Shown here one piece after another: positions 54,891-64,000 of a stretch of DNA of 64,000 nt. The notes under the pieces are model-generated. The model did not search any database and had not been told where the DNA came from. It saw only the letters and a program-made list of their open reading frames with translations. The stretch is from Zobellia galactanivorans (GTDB lineage Bacteria; Bacteroidota; Bacteroidia; Flavobacteriales; Flavobacteriaceae). The stretch's first letter is position 1, and each line of letters starts with the position of its first letter. The stretch lies in the NCBI RefSeq assembly GCF_000973105.1, contig NC_015844.1, positions 1,043,501 to 1,107,500 of the forward strand. The letters run 5' to 3'. A program made the translations under genes and the position numbers.

Positions 54891-55736
54891 TTATTTTGTT
54901 ATTCCCAAGCCTTGGGATATAAGCTTAAATCCTTCGGTATATACTTCTTCTACGGGAGAGTAGTTGCGCCATACATTGATGGCGTTGGCAAATTCAGGTA
55001 TGGCCGTACTGAATGCTTCAATGGTCACCCATCCATGGTAGTCAATTTCCTTTAGGGCCGAGAATACGTCGTCCCAATCAATTTGTCCTTTGCCCGGCGT
55101 TCCCCTATCATTTTCACTGATATGGACATGTTTGAGGTGCGGTGCTATCGTTTTGATCGCGCCAGATTGACTCTTTTCTTCAATATTGGCGTGGTGGGTA
55201 TCGAACATGGCTCCCAAATTCGGATGGTTTACCGTTTTGACCATCTCACCTAAATCGGCCATTGTATTATAAAGATAGCATTCAAATCTGTTGACCGCCT
55301 CGGGCGTTAAGATAATATTGGCCCCTTTGGCATATTCTGCGGCCTTCAACAGCATTTCGTTGCTCCATTTCTTTTCGTCTAAGGTAGGCGGTTGTCTTGT
55401 AAACAAGGCAAAAGTCGAATGAAAAGGCCCGCATAAGACCTCGGCGTTGGCAGCCTCACCCATATCGATAGACCACTTTAAACGCTCAAGACCCGCTTCC
55501 CTGACCTTTTTATCAGGACTCGCTATATTTTGCTCTGCCGATAAGGATGCTACTCCCGTAACCCCCATGTCAATACTCGAAAAATGACGGCCCAATCCTG
55601 AATAATATTTTTCGCTGCCCTCCCCGAAGAAGAGCTCTATACCGTCGTATCCGGTTTTTTTCAAATCATCTACAATACCAAAGTGTTGCTCGGTGACGTG
55701 GTTCGTCCAAAGCAACATATTCATCCCTATTTTCAT
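54891..55736 (-). CDS. Sugar phosphate isomerase/epimerase (AP endonuclease 2-type TIM barrel)
   Basis: The 281-residue protein is a xylose-isomerase-like TIM barrel. Metal-binding residues are visible in LTPEAVNRFE (Glu), MFDTHHANI (Asp and His), HVHISENDRGTPGKG (His and Glu) and WVTIEAF (Glu near the C-terminus). This is the pattern of the tagatose-epimerase/hydroxypyruvate-isomerase group. No signal peptide is seen, so it acts in the cytoplasm on a sugar or keto-sugar. It is co-transcribed with the ThuA gene. Confidence 0.9.
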   Translation of the reverse strand: MKIGMNMLLWTNHVTEQHFGIVDDLKKTGYDGIELFFGEGSEKYYSGLGRHFSSIDMGVTGVASLSAEQNIASPDKKVREAGLERLKWSIDMGEAANAEVLCGPFHSTFALFTRQPPTLDEKKWSNEMLLKAAEYAKGANIILTPEAVNRFECYLYNTMADLGEMVKTVNHPNLGAMFDTHHANIEEKSQSGAIKTIAPHLKHVHISENDRGTPGKGQIDWDDVFSALKEIDYHGWVTIEAFSTAIPEFANAINVWRNYSPVEEVYTEGFKLISQGLGITK

Positions 55737-55944
55737 TCTATAATGGTTTCTTTAAATCTTAACTTGAACTCAATTAAAAATAAAATTCGCCAGTGATTTC
55801 TCACAAAAGATCAAAACACATAAGCTGCGAATTCCATACAATTAACAAAGCTAGCGCTAAATGAAACTTCAAAATTCCTCTATTTTCTTAAAGACTGATA
55901 CTTTTTTTTCCTCAACGAAGCCATTTCTACTATAATTTTAACCA

Positions 55945-56826
55945 TTACATAGGTGCCTGAATATTCAAAAAAAGCTTTCTATATTCAAGCGGACTCATAT
56001 CGGTGATGGACTTAAACTGCCTATTAAAATTAGACAAGGCGTTATAACCGCATTCATAACTTATTTGCGAAATATTAAAGTTATCCTCTAAAAGCAGTTT
56101 CCGCGCATGACCGATCCGGATCTCGTTTACAAAGCGCGTAAACGTCTTATTTGCCCTAGGTTTAAAGTACCTACAGAAGGAAGTGGTAGTCATATTCAAC
56201 AAACCGGCCGCTTCGTCAAGGGAAATATTGGTCTTGAAATTGGCCATTACATAATCGTAAACCTTGCGCATCTTTTCGGCATCGCCTCCCCTAAAGGCAT
56301 TCATATAATTAGGACTGGCCAATATGTTATATTCGGTACTGTTAGATAAGGTATCCAATATCTTAAGAAGATGCAGAATCCTTTTAAACCCTTTTTGTTT
56401 GTCAAGCTCCAAGATGAGCCTAATAATGATATCCCTAGTTTCCCCTAGAAATTCTATTCCCCTCAGGGAATGTTCCACAAGTTTATTGATTTTATAAAAC
56501 TCTTCCATCTCAAGAAGCGGTTCGCTCAAAAGCACATGATCGAAATAGATGACCAGCCCCCTAGTCGTTAGCCCACTGTCCTTTTCAAAATAAATATCAT
56601 CATTTCGCCACAGGTGAGGAAGGTTAGGCCCCGTCATCACGAGGTCTCCCTTTTTAAAGTTCTGTACATGATCACCTATAAACCGGGTTCCCTCCCCTTC
56701 CATGATATACGAAATCTGAAACTCGGGGTGAAAATGCCAATTCGGATTAAAATTGGGACCGATAAGGTCTTTATATATAAAAGTTTCCTTAGGGGTCAAC
56801 GTCTTTTCTATACTCGGAGCACTCAT
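55945..56826 (-). CDS. AraC family transcriptional regulator with cupin domain
   Basis: The 293-residue regulator has an N-terminal cupin fold (about 20-150, with WHFHPEFQISYIMEG as the metal- or sugar-binding strand) and a C-terminal double helix-turn-helix (about 185-290, with LDEAAGLLNMTTTSFCRYFK and ISYECGYNALSNFNRQFKS). It probably senses a sugar and controls the ThuA/TIM-barrel genes downstream, the divergent haem protein gene upstream, or both. A 6+6-bp palindrome at 57008-57021 is in the divergent gap. Confidence 0.93.
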   Translation of the reverse strand: MSAPSIEKTLTPKETFIYKDLIGPNFNPNWHFHPEFQISYIMEGEGTRFIGDHVQNFKKGDLVMTGPNLPHLWRNDDIYFEKDSGLTTRGLVIYFDHVLLSEPLLEMEEFYKINKLVEHSLRGIEFLGETRDIIIRLILELDKQKGFKRILHLLKILDTLSNSTEYNILASPNYMNAFRGGDAEKMRKVYDYVMANFKTNISLDEAAGLLNMTTTSFCRYFKPRANKTFTRFVNEIRIGHARKLLLEDNFNISQISYECGYNALSNFNRQFKSITDMSPLEYRKLFLNIQAPM

Positions 56827-57133
56827 AAATTTTCTTTATAAACGGGATTATTTGCCAATATAGGATAAAAAAGTATCAACTTTTAATAAGATACAGGATA
56901 ATTTAATTCAAAATCTATTATAGCTTTGTCTACTCACGTACCAACCACCTAATTTTATCGCACATTTTTTAAAAATAAAACACTTTATATGTATCCAAAT
57001 TACGATATTTACAAGTGTAAAATACACATTTAATAATTAAATACCGAACGAAGCTTTATTTTTCGACAAAACCACCAACCGCACCAAGCCAAAACGTCGA
57101 TTTTTTCGACACCAACAATTTATTCTACATACT
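56827..57133. promoter_or_regulatory. Divergent intergenic region with a TTTACA-AG-TGTAAA palindrome
   Basis: This 307-base AT-rich gap separates the AraC gene from the divergent PVC-type dehydrogenase gene. The inverted repeat TTTACA/TGTAAA (57008-57021) with a two-base centre is the clearest element. It is a candidate operator for a dimeric regulator. I see no gene in the gap. Confidence 0.4.
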
Positions 57134-60100
57134 ATGAAATTCATTAGAAGAACAGCTCTAAAGATGACCGCCACGGTTTTCGTGATGGCCACATTTCTTT
57201 TCGCCTGTAGCGAAAAAAAGAGCAACACCTTAACGCTTGATAAAAACTCTCGTATTGTTTTAGTAGGAAGCAATCTTGGTTCGAGAATGATGGAATTCGG
57301 ACATTTTGAAACCGAAATGAACCTAAGGCACCCCAACGATTCACTCTTCATTAGAAACATGTGTGATGGAGGGAACACCCCTGCTTTCAGGCCACATGCC
57401 GCAAGAAAATCGCCATGGGCTTTTCCCGGCGCCGACAAATTCGAGCACGATCCGGGCAGCAGAATACACTTTATCGAAGATGATGGAGGCCACCAATCGG
57501 GCAGCGTTGGCCACTTCCCCACCCCTGATGAATGGATTACCAGCCTAAAACCCGATATTATAATCGCCTTTTTCGGCTACCTAGAGTCTTTTGAAGGCCA
57601 AGAAGGTCTTGACAACTACCGCGAAGAACTCCGTGCCTTTATCAAACATACCCTAAGCACAAAGTACAACGGTGTCGCCCCACCTCAAATGGCCTTAGTT
57701 TCTCCCATTGCTTTTGAAAACCTATCGGATAAGATGGATTTGCCCGACGGCACCCAAGAAAACAAAAATTTGGCCCTGTACACCCAAACCATGAAAGAGG
57801 TGGCCGCAGAAGAGGGCATTCTTTTCGTCGATGCCTTTGAGGTGACAAAAGAATGGTACGAAACCGAAGATGAAGACCTTACCCAAGACGGATTTCAATT
57901 AACCGACACGGGTTACAAAAAATTCGGAAAACTTTTGGCCGATGCCATTTTCGGGGAGAAACAGGCCGATGAAACCAATCGCCAACTCGTACATGATGCC
58001 GTTATAGAAAAGAACTGGTTCTGGCTCAACGACTTTAAGATCCCCAATAGTGTTCATGTATATGGAAGAAGATACAATCCTTATGGTCCGGAGAACTATC
58101 CGTTCGAAATTGCAAAGATTCGCGAAATGACCGCCATCAGGGATACGGCCATTTGGGAAGCCGCAAACGGCAAAAAAATGGATTTGGCGGCCGCTGATGC
58201 CAAAACAAAAAAGCTCCCTCCCGTAAAGACCAACTATAAGGAAAGTGAGAAAAACGGCACCCCGGAATACCTTTATGGCGAAGAGGCCTTGGCACAAATC
58301 AAAACTGCCCCCGGTTACAAAGTAGAACTGTTTGCTTCCGAAGAGCAATTTCCCGATTTAGCGAACCCCGTTCAAATGTCATTTGATAACAAAGGACGTT
58401 TATGGGTAGCGGTCATGCCAAGTTACCCCCACTACAAAGCAGGGGACAGCAAACCGAATGACAAACTTTTGATTTTTGAAGATACCGATGGTGATTACAA
58501 GGCCGACAAGCAAACCGTTTTTGCCGACGGCCTACACCTTACTATCGGATTTGAATTTGCCCCAGAAGGCGTATACATGTCGCAAGGAAACAACTTGATT
58601 CTATTGAAAGATACGGATGGGGACGACAAGGCCGACAAAAAGGAGATTATATTAAGCGGATTCGATGATCACGATACCCACCATGCCATTAGCGCCTTTA
58701 CAACAGACCCTTCAGGGGCTATCTATATGGGTGAAGGCACGTTTCTTCACACCAATGTAGAAACGGCCTATGGTACGGTACGCGGAACCAACGGTGGTTT
58801 TTACCGATACAGTCCACAACGTCACCATCTTGAACGCACCGCCCAATTGGCCATCCCGAATCCTTGGGGGATTGCTTTTGACAACTGGGGACAGCCCTTC
58901 TTCGAGCACACCTCCGGACCTTCCGCAACATGGATGATGCCCGGAACGATTGTTCCTCGATACGGAGTGAGTTCTCCAATCCCGGAAAACCTTATCGAAA
59001 AAGACCACTTGGTACGTCCTACCTCTGGATTGGAATTTGTTTCCAGCCGTCATTTCCCCGATAACGTTCAGGGCGATATGTTGATCAACAACACGATTGG
59101 ATTTAGGGGAACCAAACAACATAAAATGGTAGATGACCCAAAAACTGCAGGTTATATCAGTAAGCACCGACAAGACCTTATTTTCTCCGATGATAAAAAC
59201 TTTAGACCGGTAGATCTCGAATTTGCCCCCGATGGTTCGCTGTACTTTTTAGACTGGAGCAATGTCTTGATAGGACATATGCAACACAATGCGCGTGACC
59301 CGTTAAGAGATCATGTTCATGGAAGAATTTATAGGGTCACCTATCCTTCCAGGCCCTTGCTTCAGCCAGCTAAAGTTGCCGACGCCAGTATTGAAGAATT
59401 ATTGGAGAACTTAAAACTTCCTGAATACAGAACCCGTTACCGTACAAAAAGAGAATTACGTGCACGTGACGCAAATGAAGTTTTGGGCAAATTAAAGACA
59501 TGGGTCGCCAATCTAGATAAGAACGATGCCAATTATGAGCATAACCTTTTGGAAGGTTTGTGGGTTACTTGGGGACTGAACCAAATAGACAGGGACCTAT
59601 TGACCCAACTCTTGAAAGCAAAAGACTTTAGGGCGCGCGCCGCGGCGGTTGGAGTACTTAGATATGCCGGGCACCAAATCGACGATCAGGCCGAACTATT
59701 GATGCAAGCCGCAAAAGACGATAACCCAAGGGTTCGACTGGAAGCCTTAGTGGCAGCATCAAGACTGGGCAAAGATGTAGGCATACCCATTATCACCGAA
59801 GCGGGCAAAAAGGGACTCGACAAATGGATGGAACGACCCTACGAGGCAGCACTTGCCCATTTGAACGGACATAGGGCCGGCGAAAAGCCCAAAGACGTAA
59901 TCGAAACCGACCTCAAAGGAAAAGACCTAGAACTTTTAATGGCGGGACAAGAAATTTACGAGCGGGATGGTTACTGTGCCACTTGTCACCAATCCGATGG
60001 CCAAGGCCTTTCCGCTTCCGGATTCCCTCCATTGGCCGGTTCAAAATGGGTTACCGGTAGCGAAGAGCGATTGATAAAACTAACCACCAACGGAATCATG

Positions 60101-60334
60101 GGCCCCATAGAAGTCAAGGGCAAAAAATATCCCGGCCAAGTACCTATGACCCCTTTCGGGAAATTGTTGGACGAAGAAGAAACTGCCGCCGTACTCACCT
60201 ATGTTAGAAATACCTTCGGCAACAAAGCCTCGACCATCTCCCCTGAAAAAGTTAGGGAAGTCCGTGAAAAAATCAAAGATAAAGAAGGCTTCTACTCGCC
60301 CGAAGAACTATTACAAGAACACCCGATGGAGTAA
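57134..60334 (+). CDS. SGNH-like / PVC-type membrane-bound dehydrogenase / cytochrome c lipoprotein
   Basis: The 1066-residue protein starts with a lipoprotein signal ending FLFAC (C25). Residues 38-285 form an SGNH-hydrolase-like domain, but the usual GDS reads G45-S-N47, the block III Asn is L150 (FFGYLESF), and the catalytic His is Q255 (QDGFQLTDTGY), so it looks inactive. Residues about 375-760 are a beta-propeller of the PVC-type dehydrogenase family with Asp-rich EDTDGDYKADK and KDTDGDDKADK repeats. HEAT-like helices (about 780-930) follow, and a haem c domain has C948-x-x-C951-H952. It is likely an outer-membrane or periplasmic sugar oxidoreductase. A terminator follows the gene. Confidence 0.9.
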   Translation: MKFIRRTALKMTATVFVMATFLFACSEKKSNTLTLDKNSRIVLVGSNLGSRMMEFGHFETEMNLRHPNDSLFIRNMCDGGNTPAFRPHAARKSPWAFPGADKFEHDPGSRIHFIEDDGGHQSGSVGHFPTPDEWITSLKPDIIIAFFGYLESFEGQEGLDNYREELRAFIKHTLSTKYNGVAPPQMALVSPIAFENLSDKMDLPDGTQENKNLALYTQTMKEVAAEEGILFVDAFEVTKEWYETEDEDLTQDGFQLTDTGYKKFGKLLADAIFGEKQADETNRQLVHDAVIEKNWFWLNDFKIPNSVHVYGRRYNPYGPENYPFEIAKIREMTAIRDTAIWEAANGKKMDLAAADAKTKKLPPVKTNYKESEKNGTPEYLYGEEALAQIKTAPGYKVELFASEEQFPDLANPVQMSFDNKGRLWVAVMPSYPHYKAGDSKPNDKLLIFEDTDGDYKADKQTVFADGLHLTIGFEFAPEGVYMSQGNNLILLKDTDGDDKADKKEIILSGFDDHDTHHAISAFTTDPSGAIYMGEGTFLHTNVETAYGTVRGTNGGFYRYSPQRHHLERTAQLAIPNPWGIAFDNWGQPFFEHTSGPSATWMMPGTIVPRYGVSSPIPENLIEKDHLVRPTSGLEFVSSRHFPDNVQGDMLINNTIGFRGTKQHKMVDDPKTAGYISKHRQDLIFSDDKNFRPVDLEFAPDGSLYFLDWSNVLIGHMQHNARDPLRDHVHGRIYRVTYPSRPLLQPAKVADASIEELLENLKLPEYRTRYRTKRELRARDANEVLGKLKTWVANLDKNDANYEHNLLEGLWVTWGLNQIDRDLLTQLLKAKDFRARAAAVGVLRYAGHQIDDQAELLMQAAKDDNPRVRLEALVAASRLGKDVGIPIITEAGKKGLDKWMERPYEAALAHLNGHRAGEKPKDVIETDLKGKDLELLMAGQEIYERDGYCATCHQSDGQGLSASGFPPLAGSKWVTGSEERLIKLTTNGIMGPIEVKGKKYPGQVPMTPFGKLLDEEETAAVLTYVRNTFGNKASTISPEKVREVREKIKDKEGFYSPEELLQEHPME

Positions 60335-60893
60335 TCGAACCAAACCACACTTATCTTTAAAAGGAGGCATTCAAACGAATGTCTCCTTTTTTTATGTTCC
60401 CGTGAAAAAGGGTTCGGTTCTTAGCTGAAAACACCCCCTCCCTAATGTTAAAATGGACTTAAATTCCTACTATTTTATCATTGCCTAAATTTGATTTTCC
60501 ATCTCCATAGAAACAAAAATTTCACATCTCTTCCGTTAAATATAGAGAAATTTATCAGAGACTAACAAGAAATCGATTTTTCAAAAAACAACACCCCTAC
60601 CGCCATTTATATCTAATTTATAAGGCTTTACAGACACCGAAAATTATTGAGGTTTAAAAAAAAAGCCTATCAATAAAAAATAATTATCAAATAAAACGAC
60701 AATAGGGTCAAATCGATAACTGTTTTTGTAACAAATATGTATTTCGTTAAAAAATATATCACAAAATACAGAATTATCAATTTATGGCAAAAAAATACCA
60801 TAATTTGCAATTTAACAGGTATACTCGCTTCACTCATACCGCTACATTTGAATTAATTCCTCTAACTAATTCAACAACTTAAACTTTTAGACT
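60335..60893. other. Noncoding leader region upstream of the second SusC gene
   Basis: After the terminator at 60359-60395 there are about 500 very AT-rich bases without a supportable gene. TAATTTGC near 60801 is close to a -7 element but lacks one T. No STN-linked sigma factor or regulator gene lies here, so control of the following susC gene is not apparent. Confidence 0.5.
60359..60395 (+). terminator. Intrinsic terminator after the PVC-type dehydrogenase gene
   Basis: aaaaggaggcattc pairs with gaatgtctcctttt (14 pairs, one G-U) around a four-base loop and is followed by TTT. Confidence 0.9.
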
Positions 60894-63800
60894 ATGACTT
60901 CAATGTTATCATCTTTTAAGATCAAACAGCTTTGTTTCTTATTAGGTATTCAAATTGTATGTCTCCAATCTTCTTTTGGAGCGAGTATATCTGTCGACGT
61001 GACCGACGGGTATACAGAGAGAAAAGACGCAATTCCTTATCCATCATCGGATGAGCAAGACAACGTAATTACCGGTACGGTAAGCGACCAAGGCAACCAA
61101 CCTTTACCTGGTGCGAGTATTATAGAAAAAGGTACCACAAATGGTGTCACAACCGATTTTGACGGTAATTTTTCCATCGAAGTAAGTAGCAGCGATGCGG
61201 TACTTGTCATTTCCTATATCGGCTATTCGGCAAAAGAAATTCCCGTTAGCGGACAGAGTAACATAGTGGTTACCCTTGACGAAAATGCAGCTGCCTTGGA
61301 CGAGGTTGTTTTAATCGGGTACGGTACCCAAAAGAAAAGCGACCTCACTGGTGCCGTCGGCTCCGTAAAAGCCGAAGAATTGGCAGAAAGGCCCGCCGCC
61401 TCAATGAATCAGGCCATAGCAGGTAAGATTTCCGGAGTCAATGTAACCTCGGGATCTGGTAGACCAGGAGGAAGAACAGTGGTACGAATTCGCGGTAACA
61501 CCTCGGTAAGTATTGCCAATACTCCCTTGTACGTAATTGATGGCGTTATTCTTAGTGCCGCAAACTTGCCCAACGGCAGTACGCCCATTGATTATATGAA
61601 CCCAAATGACATTGAATCCATTGAAGTTTTAAAAGATGCTTCCGCAACGGCTATTTACGGGGCTAGAGGAGCAAATGGCGTTATCTTGGTAAGTACCAAA
61701 AGAGGTACGACCGGTGGCGGTGGCCGTCTTAACTACGATGTAGATTTCAGTATAGGGACATTACCCAAGAAACTTGATTTACTCAACTCGGAAGAGTTTC
61801 TTCAAGTCGAGGAAACCGCCTATGCAAACGCTGAAAAATTCGACCCCGACGGATGGGCCGGAGGTAGGTACACAGACCCTAGACTTAAAAGAACGGACCC
61901 TAGACTTTTTGATACGGAAGGCAACCCATTATATGATACCGACTGGCAAGATGAAGCCATAAGAACCTCATTTACCCAAAACCACCAACTCTCTTTTACA
62001 GGGGGTACCAAACAGGGGAACTATGGACTTTTTATGGGATTTCGAGATGAGCAAGGCCTTATTATAGAATCTTGGTTAAAACGCTATTCAGCCCGATTTA
62101 CCATGGATTCCGACATTACCGATTGGCTCAGGGTCGGTGGTAGTTTAGGATATAACGACCAAAACGAGAAACAAGTGGATCAACTTGGGGGCGGAGGGAT
62201 CACCACGATGAGACAGGTGTTTGAGGCCTTACCCATAATTCCCGTAAAATATGAAGATGGAAGCTGGGGTTCCAATTTAGACTATCCCGGTATGGAAGGC
62301 GGCGGAAGCCCTGTTGCCGTTGCAAACGACAGAAGGTACTTTCTAAAAACACAATCGGTTATTGGTAATTTTTATAGCAATATTTCCTTCCATAAAAACT
62401 TACAACTACGAACAACGGTCGGTGCCAACATAATAAATCAAAGAAATGATTACTATGGAAGTAAGGACCTAAGATATATCGCCCAACCTGATGGTAACGC
62501 CTATGTCGAAAACGGTCGTTACAATTCATGGCAATTTGAAAATTACCTGACGTATAATAAAGATTTTGAAAACGAAAATTCATTGACCGCCATGGTGGGA
62601 CTGTCTTGGCAGCATATAGATGAATTCAAGTCAAAGGCAGAGACTAGAGGATTCGCCGATGATTTTTATGGCTTTAACAATCTGGCAGCAGGTTCCAACC
62701 CCCAGACACCTACCTCAAGTAGTATTGCCTACGGACTAAACTCTTACTTTGGCCGTGTAAACTACAACCATCAAAACAAATATTTACTGACCTTAACAGG
62801 AAGGGCCGACGGTTCTTCAAAATTCGGTCCTGAAAATCAATTTGCTTTCTTCCCATCGGCCGCTTTGGCCTGGAGGGTTTCCAACGAAGATTTTTTATCA
62901 CAAAGTGAAACCATTTCAAACTTAAAAATAAGAGCTAGTTACGGGGCCACGGGAAATTCAGAAATTCCAGCATATAGGGCCTTGGCCGGACTGGAAAGCG
63001 GTTCTGTCATCTTTGCGGGAGACCGGGCTTCCTATAACATTCCACAGCGTATGGCCAACCCCGACTTACGATGGGAGAAAACGGAACAAGTAGATGCCGG
63101 ACTTGAATTAGGCCTTTTGAACAACCGTATTTCCATAGAATTGGATGTGTACCGTAAGCTTACCACCGATATGCTTCTTAACGCCCCTGTACCTTCCACC
63201 AGTGGTTTCTCAAACGTTTTTCGAAATGTGGGAAGCATGGAGAACAAGGGTGTTGAAATCAACCTAAACACTATCAATGTTGACAACGAGCTTTTCGGTT
63301 GGAATTCAAATTTCAATATTTCCATCAACAAAAACAAAGTAGTGGCACTTTCTGGCGGATCCGATATCTTTTTGGGATCTACACTAATTCGTGAAGGAGA
63401 GCCCGTAGGCACTTTCTTCGGATATATTGACGAAGGTACTTGGAACACCGATGAGGCTGCCGAAGCAGCTATCTATGATAGACTTCCAGGAGACATCAAA
63501 TACAAAGACCTTAATGACGATGGCGCCATTAACAGTGATGACAGGGCCATCATAGGAAAAGGTATCCCTGATGGTTTCGGAACTTTTTCCAACACCTTCA
63601 GATATGGAAACCTAGAACTATTGGTAGACCTTCAATTTCAATATGGCAACAGCCTTATGTACCGCGACGAACACTCTGCGGAAGACCGTCAAACCATTGC
63701 CAATAGTTTTTCTACGGTTTTAAATGCTTGGACTCCCGATAATCAAGATACCGATATCGCACAAATAAGACCCATAGCAGCCGGGTATGACACCAACAAC

Positions 63801-64000
63801 GATTCCGGGAAGCTAAAGGACGCTTCCTTTTTAAGGGGGCGAAACGTGATGCTCTCCTATGTCTTTAAACCTGAACTGACCAAGCGTTTGCACCTAAGCC
63901 GTTTGAGATTGTACACTTCCGTACAGAACTTTTTTGTCGCCTCAAAGTTTCCGGGATACGATCCAGAGAGCTCAAATGGCGGCGGTACGTTCGATCAAGG
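60894..64000 (+). CDS. SusC/RagA TonB-linked receptor without STN domain (cut by the window edge)
   Basis: An open frame starts at ATG 60894 and stays open to the right edge (1035 codons). After a signal region (about 1-29, ending SSFGAS) and a short linker comes a CarboxypepD_reg-like domain from VITGTVSDQGNQPLPGAS. The plug follows, with LDEVVLIGYGTQKKSDLTG, VVRIRGNTSVS and IEVLKDASATAIYGARGANG. The beta-barrel reaches the late FPGYDPESS block, so only a small part is missing. There is no STN domain, so it should not signal through FecR. A susD gene is expected just beyond the edge. Confidence 0.95.
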   Translation, partial: MTSMLSSFKIKQLCFLLGIQIVCLQSSFGASISVDVTDGYTERKDAIPYPSSDEQDNVITGTVSDQGNQPLPGASIIEKGTTNGVTTDFDGNFSIEVSSSDAVLVISYIGYSAKEIPVSGQSNIVVTLDENAAALDEVVLIGYGTQKKSDLTGAVGSVKAEELAERPAASMNQAIAGKISGVNVTSGSGRPGGRTVVRIRGNTSVSIANTPLYVIDGVILSAANLPNGSTPIDYMNPNDIESIEVLKDASATAIYGARGANGVILVSTKRGTTGGGGRLNYDVDFSIGTLPKKLDLLNSEEFLQVEETAYANAEKFDPDGWAGGRYTDPRLKRTDPRLFDTEGNPLYDTDWQDEAIRTSFTQNHQLSFTGGTKQGNYGLFMGFRDEQGLIIESWLKRYSARFTMDSDITDWLRVGGSLGYNDQNEKQVDQLGGGGITTMRQVFEALPIIPVKYEDGSWGSNLDYPGMEGGGSPVAVANDRRYFLKTQSVIGNFYSNISFHKNLQLRTTVGANIINQRNDYYGSKDLRYIAQPDGNAYVENGRYNSWQFENYLTYNKDFENENSLTAMVGLSWQHIDEFKSKAETRGFADDFYGFNNLAAGSNPQTPTSSSIAYGLNSYFGRVNYNHQNKYLLTLTGRADGSSKFGPENQFAFFPSAALAWRVSNEDFLSQSETISNLKIRASYGATGNSEIPAYRALAGLESGSVIFAGDRASYNIPQRMANPDLRWEKTEQVDAGLELGLLNNRISIELDVYRKLTTDMLLNAPVPSTSGFSNVFRNVGSMENKGVEINLNTINVDNELFGWNSNFNISINKNKVVALSGGSDIFLGSTLIREGEPVGTFFGYIDEGTWNTDEAAEAAIYDRLPGDIKYKDLNDDGAINSDDRAIIGKGIPDGFGTFSNTFRYGNLELLVDLQFQYGNSLMYRDEHSAEDRQTIANSFSTVLNAWTPDNQDTDIAQIRPIAAGYDTNNDSGKLKDASFLRGRNVMLSYVFKPELTKRLHLSRLRLYTSVQNFFVASKFPGYDPESSNGGGTFDQ

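Noticed and set aside
57037..57522. 161-residue minus-strand frame near the start of the dehydrogenase gene
   Set aside because: It is antisense to the signal peptide and SGNH-like domain and shows no motif.

Overview
The window looks like a chromosomal stretch of a marine Flavobacteriaceae bacterium (Bacteroidota; a Zobellia/Maribacter/Arenibacter-like genome is my guess from content only). The reasons are the gliding and type IX secretion genes gldJ and porV, two SusC/SusD-type outer-membrane uptake loci, Cys-type sulfatases, an ExbB-ExbD-TonB cluster, a PafA-type phosphatase, and promoters of the Bacteroidota form TAnnTTTG instead of E. coli -10/-35 boxes. All positions come from reading the sequence; no database search was run.

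Layout. 1-58 is the tail of an upstream membrane protein. 166-6192 holds folate and thymidylate genes (thyA, a 2TM protein, folA) interrupted by an ergothioneine cassette (egtB, egtD, DUF427), a glycogen-binding-fold protein and a class V aminotransferase that could supply the missing EgtE step. 6181-15400 is mainly core and envelope metabolism: murI, a PafA-like phosphatase, mlaE-mlaF lipid-transport subunits, a DUF389 membrane protein, manC, an SprT-like protein, a short-chain dehydrogenase and an M28 lipoprotein peptidase. 15489-23459 holds pdhA-pdhC, cdd, porV, divergent gldJ, and murF. The sortase gene porU, which I expect between porV and gldJ, is not there.

23524-28684 holds an ECF sigma factor, a 61-residue protein and an MscS-type channel in one unit. 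It is followed by two matched 58-codon one-helix membrane proteins, two tRNA-Val genes (anticodons GAC and TAC), a DUF2231/cytochrome/leucine-rich-repeat protein, and a 27.7-copy heptanucleotide array in which a GIY-YIG gene terminates. 28744-42375 is housekeeping: exbB-exbD-tonB-folC, nhaD, an amino-acid dehydrogenase, an acyl-CoA dehydrogenase and gltB-gltD. The 316-base gltB leader carries repeated TATCACAA elements. A DMT-family exporter follows.

43430-64000 is an accessory polysaccharide-use region. One locus has two sulfatase lipoproteins, SusD, an STN-bearing SusC, FecR and a divergent ECF sigma factor, which together form a complete trans-envelope signalling circuit. Next to it are a ThuA lipoprotein, a TIM-barrel sugar isomerase, an AraC regulator, and a 1066-residue lipoprotein that joins a degenerate SGNH domain to a PVC-type dehydrogenase propeller, helical repeats and a haem c domain. 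A second SusC without STN runs off the right edge. No glycoside hydrolase, polysaccharide lyase or sulfatase-maturing enzyme is inside the window.
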